Source: Streptomyces antibioticus (GTDB taxonomy: Bacteria > Actinomycetota > Actinomycetes > Streptomycetales > Streptomycetaceae). Taken from it: 64,000 nt of DNA. Below are positions 51,046 to 61,415 of the stretch, in pieces. The stretch covers positions 496,001-560,000 of the forward strand of contig NZ_KQ948429.1 of the NCBI RefSeq assembly GCF_001514065.1, read 5' to 3'. Every line of letters begins with the position of its first letter. The stretch's first letter is position 1. The notes beneath the pieces are model-generated. The model was given only the letters and a program-made list of their open reading frames with translations. It had not been told where the DNA came from and ran no database searches. A program made the translations under genes and the position numbers.

Positions 51046-52710
51046 ATGTCAGGACCCCGCCCCGTCCGAGCGTCGCGCGGTACGGAACTGAGTGCCCTGG
51101 GATGGCAGCAGGAAGCCGCCCTGCGGATGCTCCAGAACAACCTCGACCCCGAGGTCGCCGAGCACCCCGACAAGCTCGTCGTCTACGGCGGCACCGGCAA
51201 GGCCGCCCGCGACTGGCGCTCCTTCGACGCGATGGTCCGCACGCTGCGCACCCTCAAGCAGGACGAGACCATGCTGGTCCAGTCCGGCCGCCCCGTCGGC
51301 GTCATGCAGACCCACGAGTGGGCCCCGCGCGTCCTCATCGCCAACTCCAACCTGGTCGGCGACTGGGCGAACTGGGAGGAGTTCCGCCGCCTGGAGGCCC
51401 TCGGCCTGACCATGTACGGCCAGATGACCGCCGGCTCCTGGATCTACATCGGCACCCAGGGCATCCTCCAGGGCACCTACGAGACCTTCGCCGCCGTCGC
51501 CGCGAAGAAGTTCGGCGGCACCCTCGCCGGGACGATCACCCTCACCGCCGGCCTCGGCGGCATGGGCGGCGCCCAGCCCCTCGCGGTCACCATGAACGAC
51601 GGCGTCGCGATCTGTATCGACGTGGACCCCCGCGCCATCGAGCGCCGCATCGAGCACCGCTACCTCGACGTCAGGGCCGACAACCTCGCCCACGCGCTCC
51701 AGCTCGCCACCGAGGCCCGCGACGCCCGCCGGCCGCTCTCCATCGGCCTCCTCGGCAACGCCGCCGAGCTGCTTCCGCAGATGCTCGCCGAGGGCGCCCC
51801 CATCGACATCGTCACCGACCAGACCTCGGCCCACGACCCGCTGGCCTACCTGCCGGTCGGTGTCGCCTTCGAGGACATGGCCGACGCGGCGGCGAAGGAC
51901 CCGGCCGGATTCACCACCCGCTCCCGCGAGTCCATGGCCAAGCACGTCGAGGCCATGGTCGGCTTCATGGACGCCGGCGCGGAGGTCTTCGACTACGGCA
52001 ACTCCATCCGCGGCGAGGCCCAGCTCGCGGGCTACGACCGCGCGTTCGCCTTCCCCGGCTTCGTCCCCGCCTACATCCGCCCCCTCTTCTGCGAGGGCAA
52101 GGGCCCCTTCCGCTGGGCCGCCCTGTCCGGTGAGGCGTCCGACATCGCCAAGACCGACAAGGCGATCCTCGACCTGTTCCCCGAGAACGAGTCCCTGCAC
52201 CGCTGGATCAAGATGGCCGGCGAACGCGTCCACTTCCAGGGCCTGCCCGCCCGGATCTGCTGGCTCGGCTACGGCGAGCGCGACAAGGCCGGCGAGCGCT
52301 TCAACGACATGGTCGCGAGCGGGGAGCTGGCCGCGCCGCTCGCCATCGGCCGCGACCACCTCGACTGCGGCTCCGTCGCCTCCCCGTACCGCGAGACCGA
52401 GGCCATGCTCGACGGCTCCGACGCGATCGCCGACTGGCCGCTGCTCAACGCCATGGTGAACGTCGCCTCCGGCGCCTCCTGGGTCTCCCTCCACCACGGC
52501 GGCGGCGTCGGCATGGGCCGCTCCATCCACGCCGGCCAGGTCACCGTCGCCGACGGCACGAAGCTCGCCGGCGAGAAGGTCCGCCGCGTCCTCACCAACG
52601 ACCCCGGCATGGGCGTCATCCGGCACGTGGACGCGGGTTACGACATCGCGGACTCGGTCGCCGACGAGCGGGGCGTGCGGGTCCCGATGCGCGAGGGTGA
52701 CCCGGCGTGA
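51046..52710 (+). CDS. hutU: Urocanate hydratase
   Basis: 554 residues, ATG with AGGAGG upstream. Converts urocanate to imidazolonepropionate with tightly bound NAD. Visible: [80 protein letters not shown] (NAD-binding glycines), [20 protein letters not shown]-like [29 protein letters not shown] and [18 protein letters not shown] with the active-site Cys region. Standard length. First gene of the hutU-M20-hutF-hutI cluster. Confidence 0.97.
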   Translation: MSGPRPVRASRGTELSALGWQQEAALRMLQNNLDPEVAEHPDKLVVYGGTGKAARDWRSFDAMVRTLRTLKQDETMLVQSGRPVGVMQTHEWAPRVLIANSNLVGDWANWEEFRRLEALGLTMYGQMTAGSWIYIGTQGILQGTYETFAAVAAKKFGGTLAGTITLTAGLGGMGGAQPLAVTMNDGVAICIDVDPRAIERRIEHRYLDVRADNLAHALQLATEARDARRPLSIGLLGNAAELLPQMLAEGAPIDIVTDQTSAHDPLAYLPVGVAFEDMADAAAKDPAGFTTRSRESMAKHVEAMVGFMDAGAEVFDYGNSIRGEAQLAGYDRAFAFPGFVPAYIRPLFCEGKGPFRWAALSGEASDIAKTDKAILDLFPENESLHRWIKMAGERVHFQGLPARICWLGYGERDKAGERFNDMVASGELAAPLAIGRDHLDCGSVASPYRETEAMLDGSDAIADWPLLNAMVNVASGASWVSLHHGGGVGMGRSIHAGQVTVADGTKLAGEKVRRVLTNDPGMGVIRHVDAGYDIADSVADERGVRVPMREGDPA

Positions 52711-53954
52711 CGCAGACGTCCCAGGGCAGCTCGTTCCACGCCATGTGGCGCGAGCTGCTCCCCATCGGCCGCCACCCCGACTCCCACGGCTACCGCCGCT
52801 TCGCCTGGACCGGCGCCGACACCGAATGCCGGGCCTGGTTCCAGGAGCAGGCCGAGGCGCGGGGGATGAGCTACGAGCTCGATCGGAACGGGAACCAGTG
52901 GGCCTGGCTCGGGGACCCGGCCGCCGGGGACGCCGTCGTCACCGGGTCGCATCTGGACTCCGTGCCCGACGGCGGGGCCTTCGACGGGCCGCTCGGCGTC
53001 GTGTCGTCCTTCGCCGCGCTCGATGAACTGCGGGCCCGGCGGACGGAGTTCACCAAGCCCCTCGCCATCGTCAACTTCGGCGACGAGGAAGGCGCCCGCT
53101 TCGGGCTCGCCTGCGTCGGCTCACGGCTCGCCTCCGGGCAGCTCACCGTCGAGCAGGCGCACCGGCTGACCGACGGCGAGGGGATCAGCCTGCCCCGGGC
53201 CATGGAGGCCGCCGGCTACGACCCCGACGCCATCGGGGCCGACCACGAACGGCTCGGCCGCATCGGCGCCTTCGTCGAACTGCACGTCGAGCAGGGCCGC
53301 GCGCTGGACCTGTCCGGCGACCGCGTCGGCATCGCCAGCGCCATCTGGCCGCACGGCCGCTGGCGCTTCGACTTCCGGGGCGAGGCCAACCACGCAGGCA
53401 CCACCCGTCTCGTCGACCGGCACGACCCGATGCTGTCGTACGCCGAGACCGTCCTCGCCGCCCGCCGCGAGGCCGAACTCGCCGGTGCCGTCGCCACCTT
53501 CGGCAAGATCTCCGTCGAACCCAACGGCGTCAACGCGATCCCCTCCCTCGTGCGCGGCTGGCTCGACTCCCGCGCCGCCGACCAGGCGAGCCTGGACCAG
53601 GTGGTCGGCGGGATCGAGAAGGCCGCCCGCGAGTACGCCGACGCCCACGGCATCGCCCTCGACATCGTCCGGGAGTCCTTCACCCCCGTCGTCGAGTTCG
53701 ACCACGCCCTGCGCGACGAACTCGCCCGGATCCTGGGCAAGGAGGCCAAGGACACGGACTTCACCGTCCCCGTCCTCGGCACCGGTGCCGGACACGACGC
53801 CGGAATCCTGTCCGGGACGATCCCGACCGCCATGCTGTTCGTACGCAACCCCACCGGCGTCTCGCACTCCCCGGCCGAGTTCGCGACCGAGGACGACTGC
53901 GTGGCCGGGGTGCTCGCCCTCGCCGACGTACTGGAAGGACTGGCCACCTCGTGA
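52707..53954 (+). CDS. M20 amidohydrolase (allantoate amidohydrolase/N-carbamoyl-amino-acid hydrolase family), candidate N-formylglutamate deformylase
   Basis: 415 residues, GTG overlapping the hutU stop by four bases. Metal ligands of the family are present: [51 protein letters not shown], and the C-terminal [13 protein letters not shown]; the dimerisation domain contains [20 protein letters not shown]. It is normally annotated as allantoate amidohydrolase. Its place between hutU and hutF, coupled at both ends, suggests it removes the formyl group from N-formylglutamate, the HutF product, since no HutG-type enzyme is in the cluster (inference). Confidence 0.88.
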   Translation: MTQTSQGSSFHAMWRELLPIGRHPDSHGYRRFAWTGADTECRAWFQEQAEARGMSYELDRNGNQWAWLGDPAAGDAVVTGSHLDSVPDGGAFDGPLGVVSSFAALDELRARRTEFTKPLAIVNFGDEEGARFGLACVGSRLASGQLTVEQAHRLTDGEGISLPRAMEAAGYDPDAIGADHERLGRIGAFVELHVEQGRALDLSGDRVGIASAIWPHGRWRFDFRGEANHAGTTRLVDRHDPMLSYAETVLAARREAELAGAVATFGKISVEPNGVNAIPSLVRGWLDSRAADQASLDQVVGGIEKAAREYADAHGIALDIVRESFTPVVEFDHALRDELARILGKEAKDTDFTVPVLGTGAGHDAGILSGTIPTAMLFVRNPTGVSHSPAEFATEDDCVAGVLALADVLEGLATS

Positions 53955-55282
53955 CGACGTACTGGCTGGAGCACGCCTGGCTCGACACCCACGTCGAGCC
54001 GGGCGTCGCCGTCGAGGTCGCGGACGGCCGGATCACCGCCGTCCGCACGGACGTGCCCACCCCGCCCCCCGGCGCCGAGATCCTGCGCGGTCTCACGCTC
54101 CCGGGGCTGGCGAACGCCCACTCGCACGCCTTCCACCGCGCCCTGCGCGGCACCGTCCAGGTCGGCTCGGGCACCTTCTGGACCTGGCGCGAGGTCATGT
54201 ACGCCACCGCCGACCGGCTGACCCCGGAGAGCTACCACGCCCTCGCCCGGGCCGTGTACGCGGAGATGGCGCTGGCCGGCGTCACCTCCGTCGGCGAGTT
54301 CCACTACCTGCACCACGCCCCCGGCGGCACCCCCTACGCCAACCCCAACGCCATGGGCGAGGCGCTGATCGCGGCCGCCGCCGACGCCGGCATCCGCATC
54401 ACCCTCCTCGACACCGCCTATCTCTCCGCCGGCTTCGGGCAGCCCCCCAACACCCACCAGCTCCGCTTCTCCGACGGCACCGCCGAGGCCTGGGCCGAAC
54501 GCTGTGCACTTCTCAAGGAACGGGATCACGCGCGGATCGGGGCCGCGGTCCACTCCGTACGGGCCGTGCCCGCGGGCCAGTTGGCGACCGTGGCCGCATG
54601 GGCCGAGGAGCGGCGGGCCCCGCTGCACGTCCACCTGTCCGAGCAGACCGCGGAGAACGACGCCTGCCACCAGGCCCACGGGCGCACGCCCACCCAGCTC
54701 CTCGCCGACCACGGCGTCCTCGGCCGCCGCACCACCGGCGTCCACAACACCCACCTCACCGACGAGGACATCGCCCTCCTCGGCGGCAGCGGCACCGGCA
54801 CCTGCATGTGCCCGACGACGGAGCGGGACCTCGCCGACGGCATCGGACCCGCCGTCGCCCTCCAGCGGGCCGGCTCCCCGCTCTCCCTCGGCTCCGACAG
54901 CCACGCCGTCATCGACCTGCTCGAAGAGGCCCGCGCGATGGAGCTGAACGAGCGGCTGCGCACCCGCACCCGCGGCCACTGGACGGCGGCGGCGCTGCTG
55001 CGGGCCGCCTCCGCCGACGGCCACGCGGCCCTCGGCTGGGACGAGGCGGGCACCATCGAGCCCGGCGCCCTCGCCGACTTCACGACGATCGCGCTCGACT
55101 CGGTCAGGACAGCGGGCCCGCTGCCCCGGCTGGGCGCCGAGACGGCCGTATTCGCGGCGACGGCAGCGGACGTACGGCACACGGTCGTGGGCGGCCGGCA
55201 GGTCGTGCGCGACGGGGCGCACACGCTCGTACCGGATGTGCCGCAAGCGCTCGCGCGGGCCGTCGACGCCCTCCGCGGCTGA
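53951..55282 (+). CDS. hutF: Formimidoylglutamate deiminase
   Basis: 443 residues, GTG overlapping the previous stop by four bases. Amidohydrolase superfamily: [20 protein letters not shown] with the metal Hx[79 protein letters not shown], and the metal Asp in [20 protein letters not shown]. It converts N-formimidoyl-glutamate to N-formylglutamate plus ammonia, the histidine route used by Streptomyces. Confidence 0.95.
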   Translation: MTTYWLEHAWLDTHVEPGVAVEVADGRITAVRTDVPTPPPGAEILRGLTLPGLANAHSHAFHRALRGTVQVGSGTFWTWREVMYATADRLTPESYHALARAVYAEMALAGVTSVGEFHYLHHAPGGTPYANPNAMGEALIAAAADAGIRITLLDTAYLSAGFGQPPNTHQLRFSDGTAEAWAERCALLKERDHARIGAAVHSVRAVPAGQLATVAAWAEERRAPLHVHLSEQTAENDACHQAHGRTPTQLLADHGVLGRRTTGVHNTHLTDEDIALLGGSGTGTCMCPTTERDLADGIGPAVALQRAGSPLSLGSDSHAVIDLLEEARAMELNERLRTRTRGHWTAAALLRAASADGHAALGWDEAGTIEPGALADFTTIALDSVRTAGPLPRLGAETAVFAATAADVRHTVVGGRQVVRDGAHTLVPDVPQALARAVDALRG

Positions 55283-55323
55283 CCACCACCCCCAAGGCCG
55301 CCACCTCCAAGGACGCTACCGCC

Positions 55324-56496
55324 ATGAGCAGCACCGTCATCACCAACATCGCCGCGCTCGTCACCAACGACCCCTCCCTCGGTGACCGCTCCCCCCTCGG
55401 TCTGATCCAGGACGCGGCAGTCGTCATCGACGGCGACCACGTCGCGTGGACCGGTGAATCAAGCAAAGCACCCGCCACTGACAACCGGGTCGACGCCGGA
55501 GGACGGGCCGTCCTGCCCGGCTTCGTGGACTCCCACTCCCACCTCGTCTTCGCGGGCGACCGCACCCAGGAGTTCAACGCCCGCATGTCGGGCCGCTCCT
55601 ACACCGCGGGCGGCATCCGCACGACGGTCGCCGCGACGCGCGCCGCGAGCGACGAGGACCTCGAAGCGAACCTCACCCGCTATCTCGCCGAGGCCCTCCG
55701 CCAGGGCACGACGACCTTCGAGACGAAGTCCGGCTACGGCCTCACGGTCGAGGACGAGTCCCGCGCCCTGCGCATCGCCGCCGCCCACACCGACGAGGTC
55801 ACCTACCTCGGCGCGCACATCGTGTCCCCGGACTTCGCCGACGACCCGGCGGCGTACGTCGCCCTCGTCACCGGCGAGATGCTCGACGCCTGTGCCCCGT
55901 ACGCCCGCTGGATCGACGTCTTCTGCGAGAAGGGCGCCTTCGACGGCGACCAGGCCCGCGCGATCCTCACCGCAGGCAAGGCCAAGGGCCTGCACCCGCG
56001 CATCCACGCCAACCAGCTCTCCTACGGCCCCGGCGTGCAGCTGGCCGTCGAGCTCGACGCCGCCAGCGCCGACCACTGCACCCACCTCACGGACGCCGAC
56101 GTCGACGCCCTCGCGAACGGCGACACCGTCGCCACGCTGCTGCCCGGTGCCGAGTTCTCCACCCGGGCGGAGTGGCCGGACGCCCGCCGCCTCCTCGACG
56201 CCGGCGTCACCGTGGCCCTGTCCACGGACTGCAACCCGGGCTCGTCCTTCACCTCGTCCGTCCCGTTCTGCATCGCGCTGGCCGTGCGGGACATGGGCAT
56301 GACCCCGGACGAGGCGGTCTGGTCGGCCACGGCGGGCGGCGCGGCGGCCCTGCGCCGCACGGACATCGGCAGGATCACCCCGGGCGCCCGGGCGGACCTC
56401 ACCCTCCTCGACGCCCCGAGCCACGTCCACCTGGCCTACCGGCCGGGGGTGCCGCTGGTCAGCGGGGTGTGGCGGAAGGGCGTACGGCAGGTCTGA
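55324..56496 (+). CDS. hutI: Imidazolonepropionase
   Basis: 390 residues from ATG 55324 (AAGGA 10 bases upstream). Amidohydrolase with [120 protein letters not shown] and [20 protein letters not shown]. Hydrolyses imidazolonepropionate to formimidoylglutamate. It closes the hut cluster, 41 bases after hutF. No hutH is in the window. Confidence 0.96.
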   Translation: MSSTVITNIAALVTNDPSLGDRSPLGLIQDAAVVIDGDHVAWTGESSKAPATDNRVDAGGRAVLPGFVDSHSHLVFAGDRTQEFNARMSGRSYTAGGIRTTVAATRAASDEDLEANLTRYLAEALRQGTTTFETKSGYGLTVEDESRALRIAAAHTDEVTYLGAHIVSPDFADDPAAYVALVTGEMLDACAPYARWIDVFCEKGAFDGDQARAILTAGKAKGLHPRIHANQLSYGPGVQLAVELDAASADHCTHLTDADVDALANGDTVATLLPGAEFSTRAEWPDARRLLDAGVTVALSTDCNPGSSFTSSVPFCIALAVRDMGMTPDEAVWSATAGGAAALRRTDIGRITPGARADLTLLDAPSHVHLAYRPGVPLVSGVWRKGVRQV

Positions 56497-56529
56497 CCGC
56501 GCCTCGCGACCGCACCACCGCGCCGGCCG

Positions 56530-58014
56530 TCACCGCGCCCCCGACCGCCACCGCTGCTCCGCACCCCCGGTCAACGGCCGCAGCACCAGCCCTCCGTCGC
56601 CCTCCGGCGTCAGGGCGGTGGCGATGGCGATGGCCGGGCGGATCACGCCGTCGTCGTCCACGGTGAAGCGCAGGTTGTCGCCGTTGTCCCCGTCGACCGA
56701 CCTGCACTCCCAGATGCCGACGCCCCGGTCCACCGAGCCCCGGCTGTCCAGGCAGAAGTCGGGATCGGCAAAGGACTGGAGGACGCCGCGTCCCACGTCC
56801 ACCCGCCAGCGCTGGGTGGGGGAGGAGGTACAGGGCGCGGTGATCACGTCCGTGCCCTTGTCCAGGTCGCCGTCGCGGATGTCCAGACAGCGGCCGGTGG
56901 AGGCGTTCACGACCTGGGCGTACGTCGGGCCCGGCGGCCGTACCGGGGAGGGCGAGGGCGAAGGCGTCGGCCGGGCGGTCCTCGACGGCGACGGCGACGG
57001 CGGCCTGCTCGTGGGCGTCGGGGACGGTACGGGCGTCGCCGAGACCGTCGCCGTCACCGTGACCGGCGGCGGGACCACCGGAGCAGGGGGCTGTGCCGTG
57101 TCCTCGGGTGTGCGCGGCGACGCGCCCGGTGTCAGCAGGAACAGCAGCAGGGGCGTCAGGGCCACCCCGAGCGCCACCGAGGACAGCACCACCCGGCGGT
57201 GCCGGGGCCATGTCCTGCGCGAGACCAGGGAGGTGCCGCGCTCCCTCACCGGCTCCCGGGTGACGTAGGCCGTTCCGGCCCAGGGCAGCAGCCCCTCCGC
57301 CAGTGCCGTGCGAGGGCTGTCGCGCAGGGCGGACAGCTCCTCGTACGCCGCCGTGCAGTGGGCGCAGTGCGCCATGTGGGCCCGCAGATCGGCGCTGTCG
57401 CGCGGGCTGTCCGGACGTACCGACTCCTCGATGAGGCGGCGGAAGTCGGCGCAGTCCGGATCGTCGGAGGCGGCGAGGCGGAGTCTCAGACAGGCCTGGG
57501 CGAGGGAGTGCAGGGCGGGCTGGGTGTCGTACACCACGTCCTCGCGCGTGAGGCCGAGGAGGGTGGCGGTGCGGGTCTCCGGTTCGCGCTCCACCAGCCC
57601 GTACCAGACGAGGCCCTGGGCCCGGGCGGGCAGTGACTGGAACGCGCCGAGCATCGGGGGCGGCGGGCCGCCGGGTGCCGAGGTGTTCAGGAGCAGGAGC
57701 AAGCCGGTGTCGAGGCCGGCCGCACGCGCGTCCGTCGCCCACGAGGCCGCCGACCGCACGGTCAGCAGCAGGAGCCGGTGCCGCCAGGGGACACCGGGGT
57801 CGACGCCGCCCGCCGTCTCGCGGGCCGCCGTGGTGAAGACCTGCGCGGCCAGCTGCCGGGCGGCGGACTCGCTCGTCGTGCACAGGCGGGCGTACCCGAG
57901 GACCGGCTCCCGGTGCCGGGAGCGCAGTTCCAGGAGCGCCGCGTACGCGGTGGCCGTGTCGGCGCGCAGCAGCCCGGTGAGCCGTACGTCGGACGCGTCC
58001 GCGGGGACCGCCAT
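56530..58014 (-). CDS. Sigma-like / zinc-finger / TM / ricin B-lectin fusion protein
   Basis: 494 residues from ATG 58014 (AGGAGG upstream). Residues 1-180 resemble a degenerate sigma-70 domain (YAALLELRSRHREPVLGYAR, SLPARAQGLVWYGLVERE, TATLLGLTREDVVYDTQPAL). Residues about 210-225 form an anti-sigma zinc finger, LRAHMAHCAHCTAAYEEL (HxxxCxxC-type). One TM helix follows (VVLSSVALGVALTPLLLFLL, about 280-300), then a Pro/Ser/Thr-rich linker. A C-terminal ricin-type beta-trefoil (about 365-494: VNASTGRCLDIRDGDLDKGT, TQRWRVDVGRGVLQSFADPD, FCLDSRGS, QRW motifs) ends the protein. Carbohydrate binding outside could signal through the cytoplasmic sigma-like/ZAS half (inference). Confidence 0.85.
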   Translation of the reverse strand: MAVPADASDVRLTGLLRADTATAYAALLELRSRHREPVLGYARLCTTSESAARQLAAQVFTTAARETAGGVDPGVPWRHRLLLLTVRSAASWATDARAAGLDTGLLLLLNTSAPGGPPPPMLGAFQSLPARAQGLVWYGLVEREPETRTATLLGLTREDVVYDTQPALHSLAQACLRLRLAASDDPDCADFRRLIEESVRPDSPRDSADLRAHMAHCAHCTAAYEELSALRDSPRTALAEGLLPWAGTAYVTREPVRERGTSLVSRRTWPRHRRVVLSSVALGVALTPLLLFLLTPGASPRTPEDTAQPPAPVVPPPVTVTATVSATPVPSPTPTSRPPSPSPSRTARPTPSPSPSPVRPPGPTYAQVVNASTGRCLDIRDGDLDKGTDVITAPCTSSPTQRWRVDVGRGVLQSFADPDFCLDSRGSVDRGVGIWECRSVDGDNGDNLRFTVDDDGVIRPAIAIATALTPEGDGGLVLRPLTGGAEQRWRSGAR

Positions 58015-58187
58015 CCACAGCCTCCTCGCCGTCGTACCCGCCGGAGTCCTGACCTACCGGCGGGTATGACGGCTCATAGTGAAGGAAGTGGACTCATGGG
58101 GAAAGGGTTTCTGTGGGTAACGGTGGAGAAGACGTCCCTTCTCCACCGCGTGCCACGGTTCTCCACCACGGTCACGCCGCAGGGCGC

Positions 58188-59117
58188 TCAATCCTCCACC
58201 GTCAGCCCTTTTCGCAGCCGCACCAGCGTCCGCGACAGCAGCCGTGACACATGCATCTGCGAGATGCCCAGCTCGTCGCCGATCTCCGACTGGGTCATGC
58301 CCGCCACGAAGCGCAGGGACAGGATCTGCCGGTCCCGGGCGGGGAGGTCGGCGATCAGGGGCTTCAGGGACTCCACGTACTCGATGCCCTCGATGCCGTG
58401 GTCCTCGTAACCGATCCGGTCGGCCAGCGCGCCCTCGGCGTCGTCCTCCTCCGGCTGTGCGTCCAGCGACGACGCGGTGTACGCGTTGGAGGCGGCCATG
58501 CCCTCCACGACCTCGTCCTTCGTCAGCTTCAGGCGCTCGGCGAGCTCGGCCACCGTCGGCGCCCGGTCCAGCTTCTGCGCCAGTTCGTCGCCGGCCTTGG
58601 CCAGGTCGAGGCGGAGTTCCTGAAGGCGGCGGGGGACCCGCACCGACCACGAGGTGTCGCGGAAGAAGCGCTTGATCTCGCCGATGATCGTCGGCATCGC
58701 GAAGGTGGGGAACTCCACGCCGCGGCTCAGCTCGAAGCGGTCGATCGCCTTGATCAGGCCGATCGTGCCGACCTGGATGATGTCCTCCATCGGCTCGCTG
58801 CGGGAGCGGAAGCGGGAGGCGGCGAACTTGACCAGGGCCAGGTTGAGCTCGACGAGCGTGTTGCGGACGTACGAGTATTCGTGGGTGCCCTCCTCCAGCG
58901 ACTCCAGCCGCGCGAAGAGGGTCTTGGACAGGGCGCGTGCGTCCACCGGCCCCACCTCGTCGTACGGGGGGATCTCCGGAAGCCCGGCCAGCAGGTCGTC
59001 CCGCTGGTCCTGCTCGATCTGTTCCATCTGTTCGAGCTGCTCGATGGGATCCAGCTGTTCCGGGGGGGATGTCGACGTCGCGATCTGGGTATGCGATGCG
59101 TCGAGCCGGGGTGACAT
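58188..59117 (-). CDS. sigI: SigB/SigF-family RNA polymerase sigma factor, SigI-like
   Basis: 309 residues from ATG 59117 (GGAGG 5 bases upstream; ATG 59141 is possible). An unusual Gln/Glu-rich N-terminus (LDPIEQLEQMEQIEQDQRDD) precedes region 2 (NTLVELNLALVKFAASRFRS, MEDIIQVGTIGLIKAIDRFE, PTFAMPTIIGEIKRFFRDTS), region 3 (RVPRRLQELRLDLAKAGDEL) and region 4 (LSLRFVAGMTQSEIGDELGI, SQMHVSRLLSRTLVRLRKGL). The divergent anti-anti-sigma and anti-sigma genes match the S. coelicolor SigI-ArsI-PrsI partner-switch locus as I recall it. Stress-response sigma factor. Confidence 0.88.
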   Translation of the reverse strand: MSPRLDASHTQIATSTSPPEQLDPIEQLEQMEQIEQDQRDDLLAGLPEIPPYDEVGPVDARALSKTLFARLESLEEGTHEYSYVRNTLVELNLALVKFAASRFRSRSEPMEDIIQVGTIGLIKAIDRFELSRGVEFPTFAMPTIIGEIKRFFRDTSWSVRVPRRLQELRLDLAKAGDELAQKLDRAPTVAELAERLKLTKDEVVEGMAASNAYTASSLDAQPEEDDAEGALADRIGYEDHGIEGIEYVESLKPLIADLPARDRQILSLRFVAGMTQSEIGDELGISQMHVSRLLSRTLVRLRKGLTVED

Positions 59118-59364
59118 GATGTCCTCCATCGTTCTCGGCATGTGGCTGCCGAAGCCGTCGTGCACTGCGGTGTGCGGCGCCTCCAAAGCCGGCCGTGTCG
59201 AGTTCGTGTCCTACTAGCCCTACCCGCTTTCCCGACCTCGCCGCAAGTGCGTTGTGTGGGGAAATGTCCGTTTGTGTGCGGATGTGCAGGTGTCAGGGTG
59301 TGTGAGGAAGGCGTAGTGTTCGAGGGCGTCAGCAGCAGCCACGACGTCGGGAGAGAGAGACGGC

Positions 59365-59742
59365 ATGGACCGCGGGACGGTCGGTAGCGCACAGTCTGGC
59401 CGGCTTTTGGTCGAGGTGCGGGAAGAGGGCGCCAGCGCCGTCGTGACCCCGGCAGGTGAGCTCGATCACCACACGGCCGATTTGTTGCGTGAGCCACTCG
59501 AGGAGTGCCTCGCCAAGGGTTTCAGCCGCCTGGTGGTCGACTGTTCGCGCCTGGAGTTCTGTGACTCCACGGGCCTGAACGTACTGCTGGGGGCGCGACT
59601 GAAGGCGGAGGCCGCCGGAGGCGGGGTGCATCTCGCAGGGATGCTGCCCGTCGTGGCGCGCGTCTTCGAGATCACGGGCGCGGACGCGGTTTTCACCGTC
59701 CATGACACGCTCGCCGCGGCCCTGGCCGACGAGACCGGCTGA
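59365..59742 (+). CDS. arsI: STAS-domain anti-anti-sigma factor (ArsI-like)
   Basis: 125 residues, ATG with GGGAGAGAGAG upstream. Single STAS domain: VVTPAGELDHHTADLLREPL, RLVVDCSRLEFCDSTGLNVL with the phosphorylatable Ser68 in CDSTGLN, and ARVFEITGADAVFTVHDTLA. When unphosphorylated it should bind the anti-sigma kinase encoded downstream and free the sigma factor encoded divergently. 247 bases separate it from sigI, enough for two promoters. Confidence 0.88.
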   Translation: MDRGTVGSAQSGRLLVEVREEGASAVVTPAGELDHHTADLLREPLEECLAKGFSRLVVDCSRLEFCDSTGLNVLLGARLKAEAAGGGVHLAGMLPVVARVFEITGADAVFTVHDTLAAALADETG

Positions 59743-59972
59743 GCCGGTCCGTGCCGGCCGCGCGGAGCGCCCTGCCGTCCCAGGTGGCACGGCGATTTTC
59801 CCGTGCGACGCCTTCCGTACCGAAACAGGGGGTGTTCTGCCGGTTCGGTCGGGCAGGAGACATCCTGGACGTCGCGGAGGCGACATCCGGAAAAGTCGCG
59901 CGGGGGACACGCCGCGACGTGACTATTGAATCGTGAATTGATGACTTGGTGAATCGGTGAGGTGAAGCGCTG

Positions 59973-60488
59973 ATGAGCAGCACCCGGCCTTACTCGCCGG
60001 GCGACCGCGGCCAGGAGGCCGACGGCGCTTCCGGGGCGTCCGAAGGGGGTGCGGTCGTGCCGTCTGAGTCCTCGGCGGGCCGGCAGGTCCGCAGGCTGAG
60101 CTTCGACGGTGCGAGCGGGGTGGTCCCGCTGGCCCGGGACTTCGCCCGGCAGGCGCTGTACGCGTGGGGCTGGCTGCCCGCCGCCACCGCGGACCAGCGG
60201 GCCGCCGCCGAGGACGTGCTGCTCGTCGTCTCCGAGCTGGTCACCAACGCCTGTCTGCATGCCGAGGGGCCGGACGAGCTGTGGATCGCCTGCGACAACA
60301 AGGTGATCCGCGTCGAGGTCTCCGACCGCGGCACGGGCCAGCCGGCGCCGCGCACCCCGCACCGCGCGGGGCGCCCCGGCGGTCACGGCATGTTCATCGT
60401 GCAGCGGCTGTGCCTGGACTGGGGGGTCATCCGCAACCCCGGGGCGACGGGCAAGAAGGTCTGGGCGGAGCTGGGAGCACCGGCGTAA
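59973..60488 (+). CDS. prsI: RsbW-like anti-sigma factor with HATPase_c domain (PrsI-like)
   Basis: 171 residues. After a ~40-residue Ser/Gly-rich leader the GHKL ATPase shows the N box VVSELVTNACLHA (Glu and Asn), G1 box VEVSDRGTGQPAP, and G2 box GGHGMFIVQRLCLDWGV. This is the split-kinase type that phosphorylates the STAS partner and holds the sigma factor. The gene is 230 bases after the STAS gene in the same direction, with the in-between region containing A/T-richer sequence (CGTGACTATTGAATCGTGAA) that may hold a second promoter. Confidence 0.9.
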   Translation: MSSTRPYSPGDRGQEADGASGASEGGAVVPSESSAGRQVRRLSFDGASGVVPLARDFARQALYAWGWLPAATADQRAAAEDVLLVVSELVTNACLHAEGPDELWIACDNKVIRVEVSDRGTGQPAPRTPHRAGRPGGHGMFIVQRLCLDWGVIRNPGATGKKVWAELGAPA

Positions 60489-60502
60489 GCGCCGTGTGAA
60501 CG

Positions 60503-60625
60503 TCAGGACCCGCCGGCCGGCCGACGGCCCTCGCTGTCGGCCCACACCTGGGCCTCCACCCGAACCCCCTTCAGCACGCGCCGGATCGTCACAACTCCGG
60601 CGCGCACCGTCTCTTCCTTCCTCAC
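60503..60625 (-). CDS. Possible 40-residue basic micro-protein
   Basis: GTG 60625 to TGA 60503, convergent with the anti-sigma gene. The reading is VRKEETVRAGVVTIRRVLKG followed by VRVEAQVWADSEGRRPAGGS: a short basic helix/strand with good GC3 pattern. The ribosome site is weak (GGGG). It may be a real small gene or chance; no family known to me. Confidence 0.35.
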   Translation of the reverse strand: MRKEETVRAGVVTIRRVLKGVRVEAQVWADSEGRRPAGGS

Positions 60626-60693
60626 GACCCCGGGCGTACCTTGACGGCCGAATCTGATGTGCCGTCAGGAACCGAGGGAGAGGGAGCGGAACC

Positions 60694-61383
60694 GTGTCGT
60701 ACCGGAATCGAACCGCCGCGCTCGCGTCCGCCGCGGCTCTGGCCGGCTCGGCGGTGCTGATGGCCGCCCCCGCCGCCCATGCCGAGGTCGTCGACGTCAA
60801 GTACCAGTGCAAGACACCGATCGGCGACAAGAGCGCCGTCTCGCCCATCGACATCAAGGGCGTCAAGAGCGGCAGCGGCTACAAGATCACCATGTCCTGG
60901 CAGAAGGGCGTCTCCTCCAGCCCGGTCGACCTGGGCAAGGGTTCGATGGCCCCGAGCGCCGTCATCAAGCTGGGCGGCGCCGACAGCGGCACCCTGAGCG
61001 TGTCCGGGCCGGCCAACCAGGCGGTCGTCCCCGCCAACACCCCCATCAAGATCAGTGACTTGAGCGGGACGTACACCCCGAAGAAGACCGGCAAGGTCAC
61101 CTTCACCGCGGGCGTCCTCACCATCAAGGCCCTCGGCACGACGACCACCTGCACGCCGACGAACAGTCCCGGCCCGTCGCTCACCCTGGACGTCAAGGCC
61201 GCGGGCGGCGGTTCCGGCGGCAGCGGCACCCAGAGCGGCACCGACTCCGGCGCCGAACTCCCGCAGACCGGGCCCGAGGACTCGGCGATCGCCCTCGGCA
61301 CCCTCGGCGGCACGGTCCTGCTCGCGGGCGCGGCCGGCACGCTGTGGCTGACGAGGAGGCACCAGGCGGCGACCCGCCGCTGA
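60694..61383 (+). CDS. Secreted protein with LPQTG sortase signal
   Basis: 229 residues from GTG 60694 (GGGAGAGGGAG upstream). The signal peptide ends at AAPAAHA(30). The mature domain of about 140 residues is beta-rich with two Cys (KYQCKTPIGDKSAV, TTTTCTPTNSPGP). A Gly/Ser linker then leads to LPQTG (near 191-195), a hydrophobic helix SAIALGTLGGTVLLAGAAGT and basic tail RRHQAATRR: a complete cell-wall sorting signal. The domain resembles that of the last protein of the window (63343), so they are paralogues. Confidence 0.85.
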   Translation: MSYRNRTAALASAAALAGSAVLMAAPAAHAEVVDVKYQCKTPIGDKSAVSPIDIKGVKSGSGYKITMSWQKGVSSSPVDLGKGSMAPSAVIKLGGADSGTLSVSGPANQAVVPANTPIKISDLSGTYTPKKTGKVTFTAGVLTIKALGTTTTCTPTNSPGPSLTLDVKAAGGGSGGSGTQSGTDSGAELPQTGPEDSAIALGTLGGTVLLAGAAGTLWLTRRHQAATRR

Positions 61384-61415
61384 CCCCGTGAGCCGTACGA
61401 CAGCCGGAGCCGCCG

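Noticed and set aside
59365-60866. Long minus-strand ORF overlapping the anti-anti-sigma and anti-sigma genes
   Set aside because: Antisense shadow of two genes with clear STAS and HATPase motifs.
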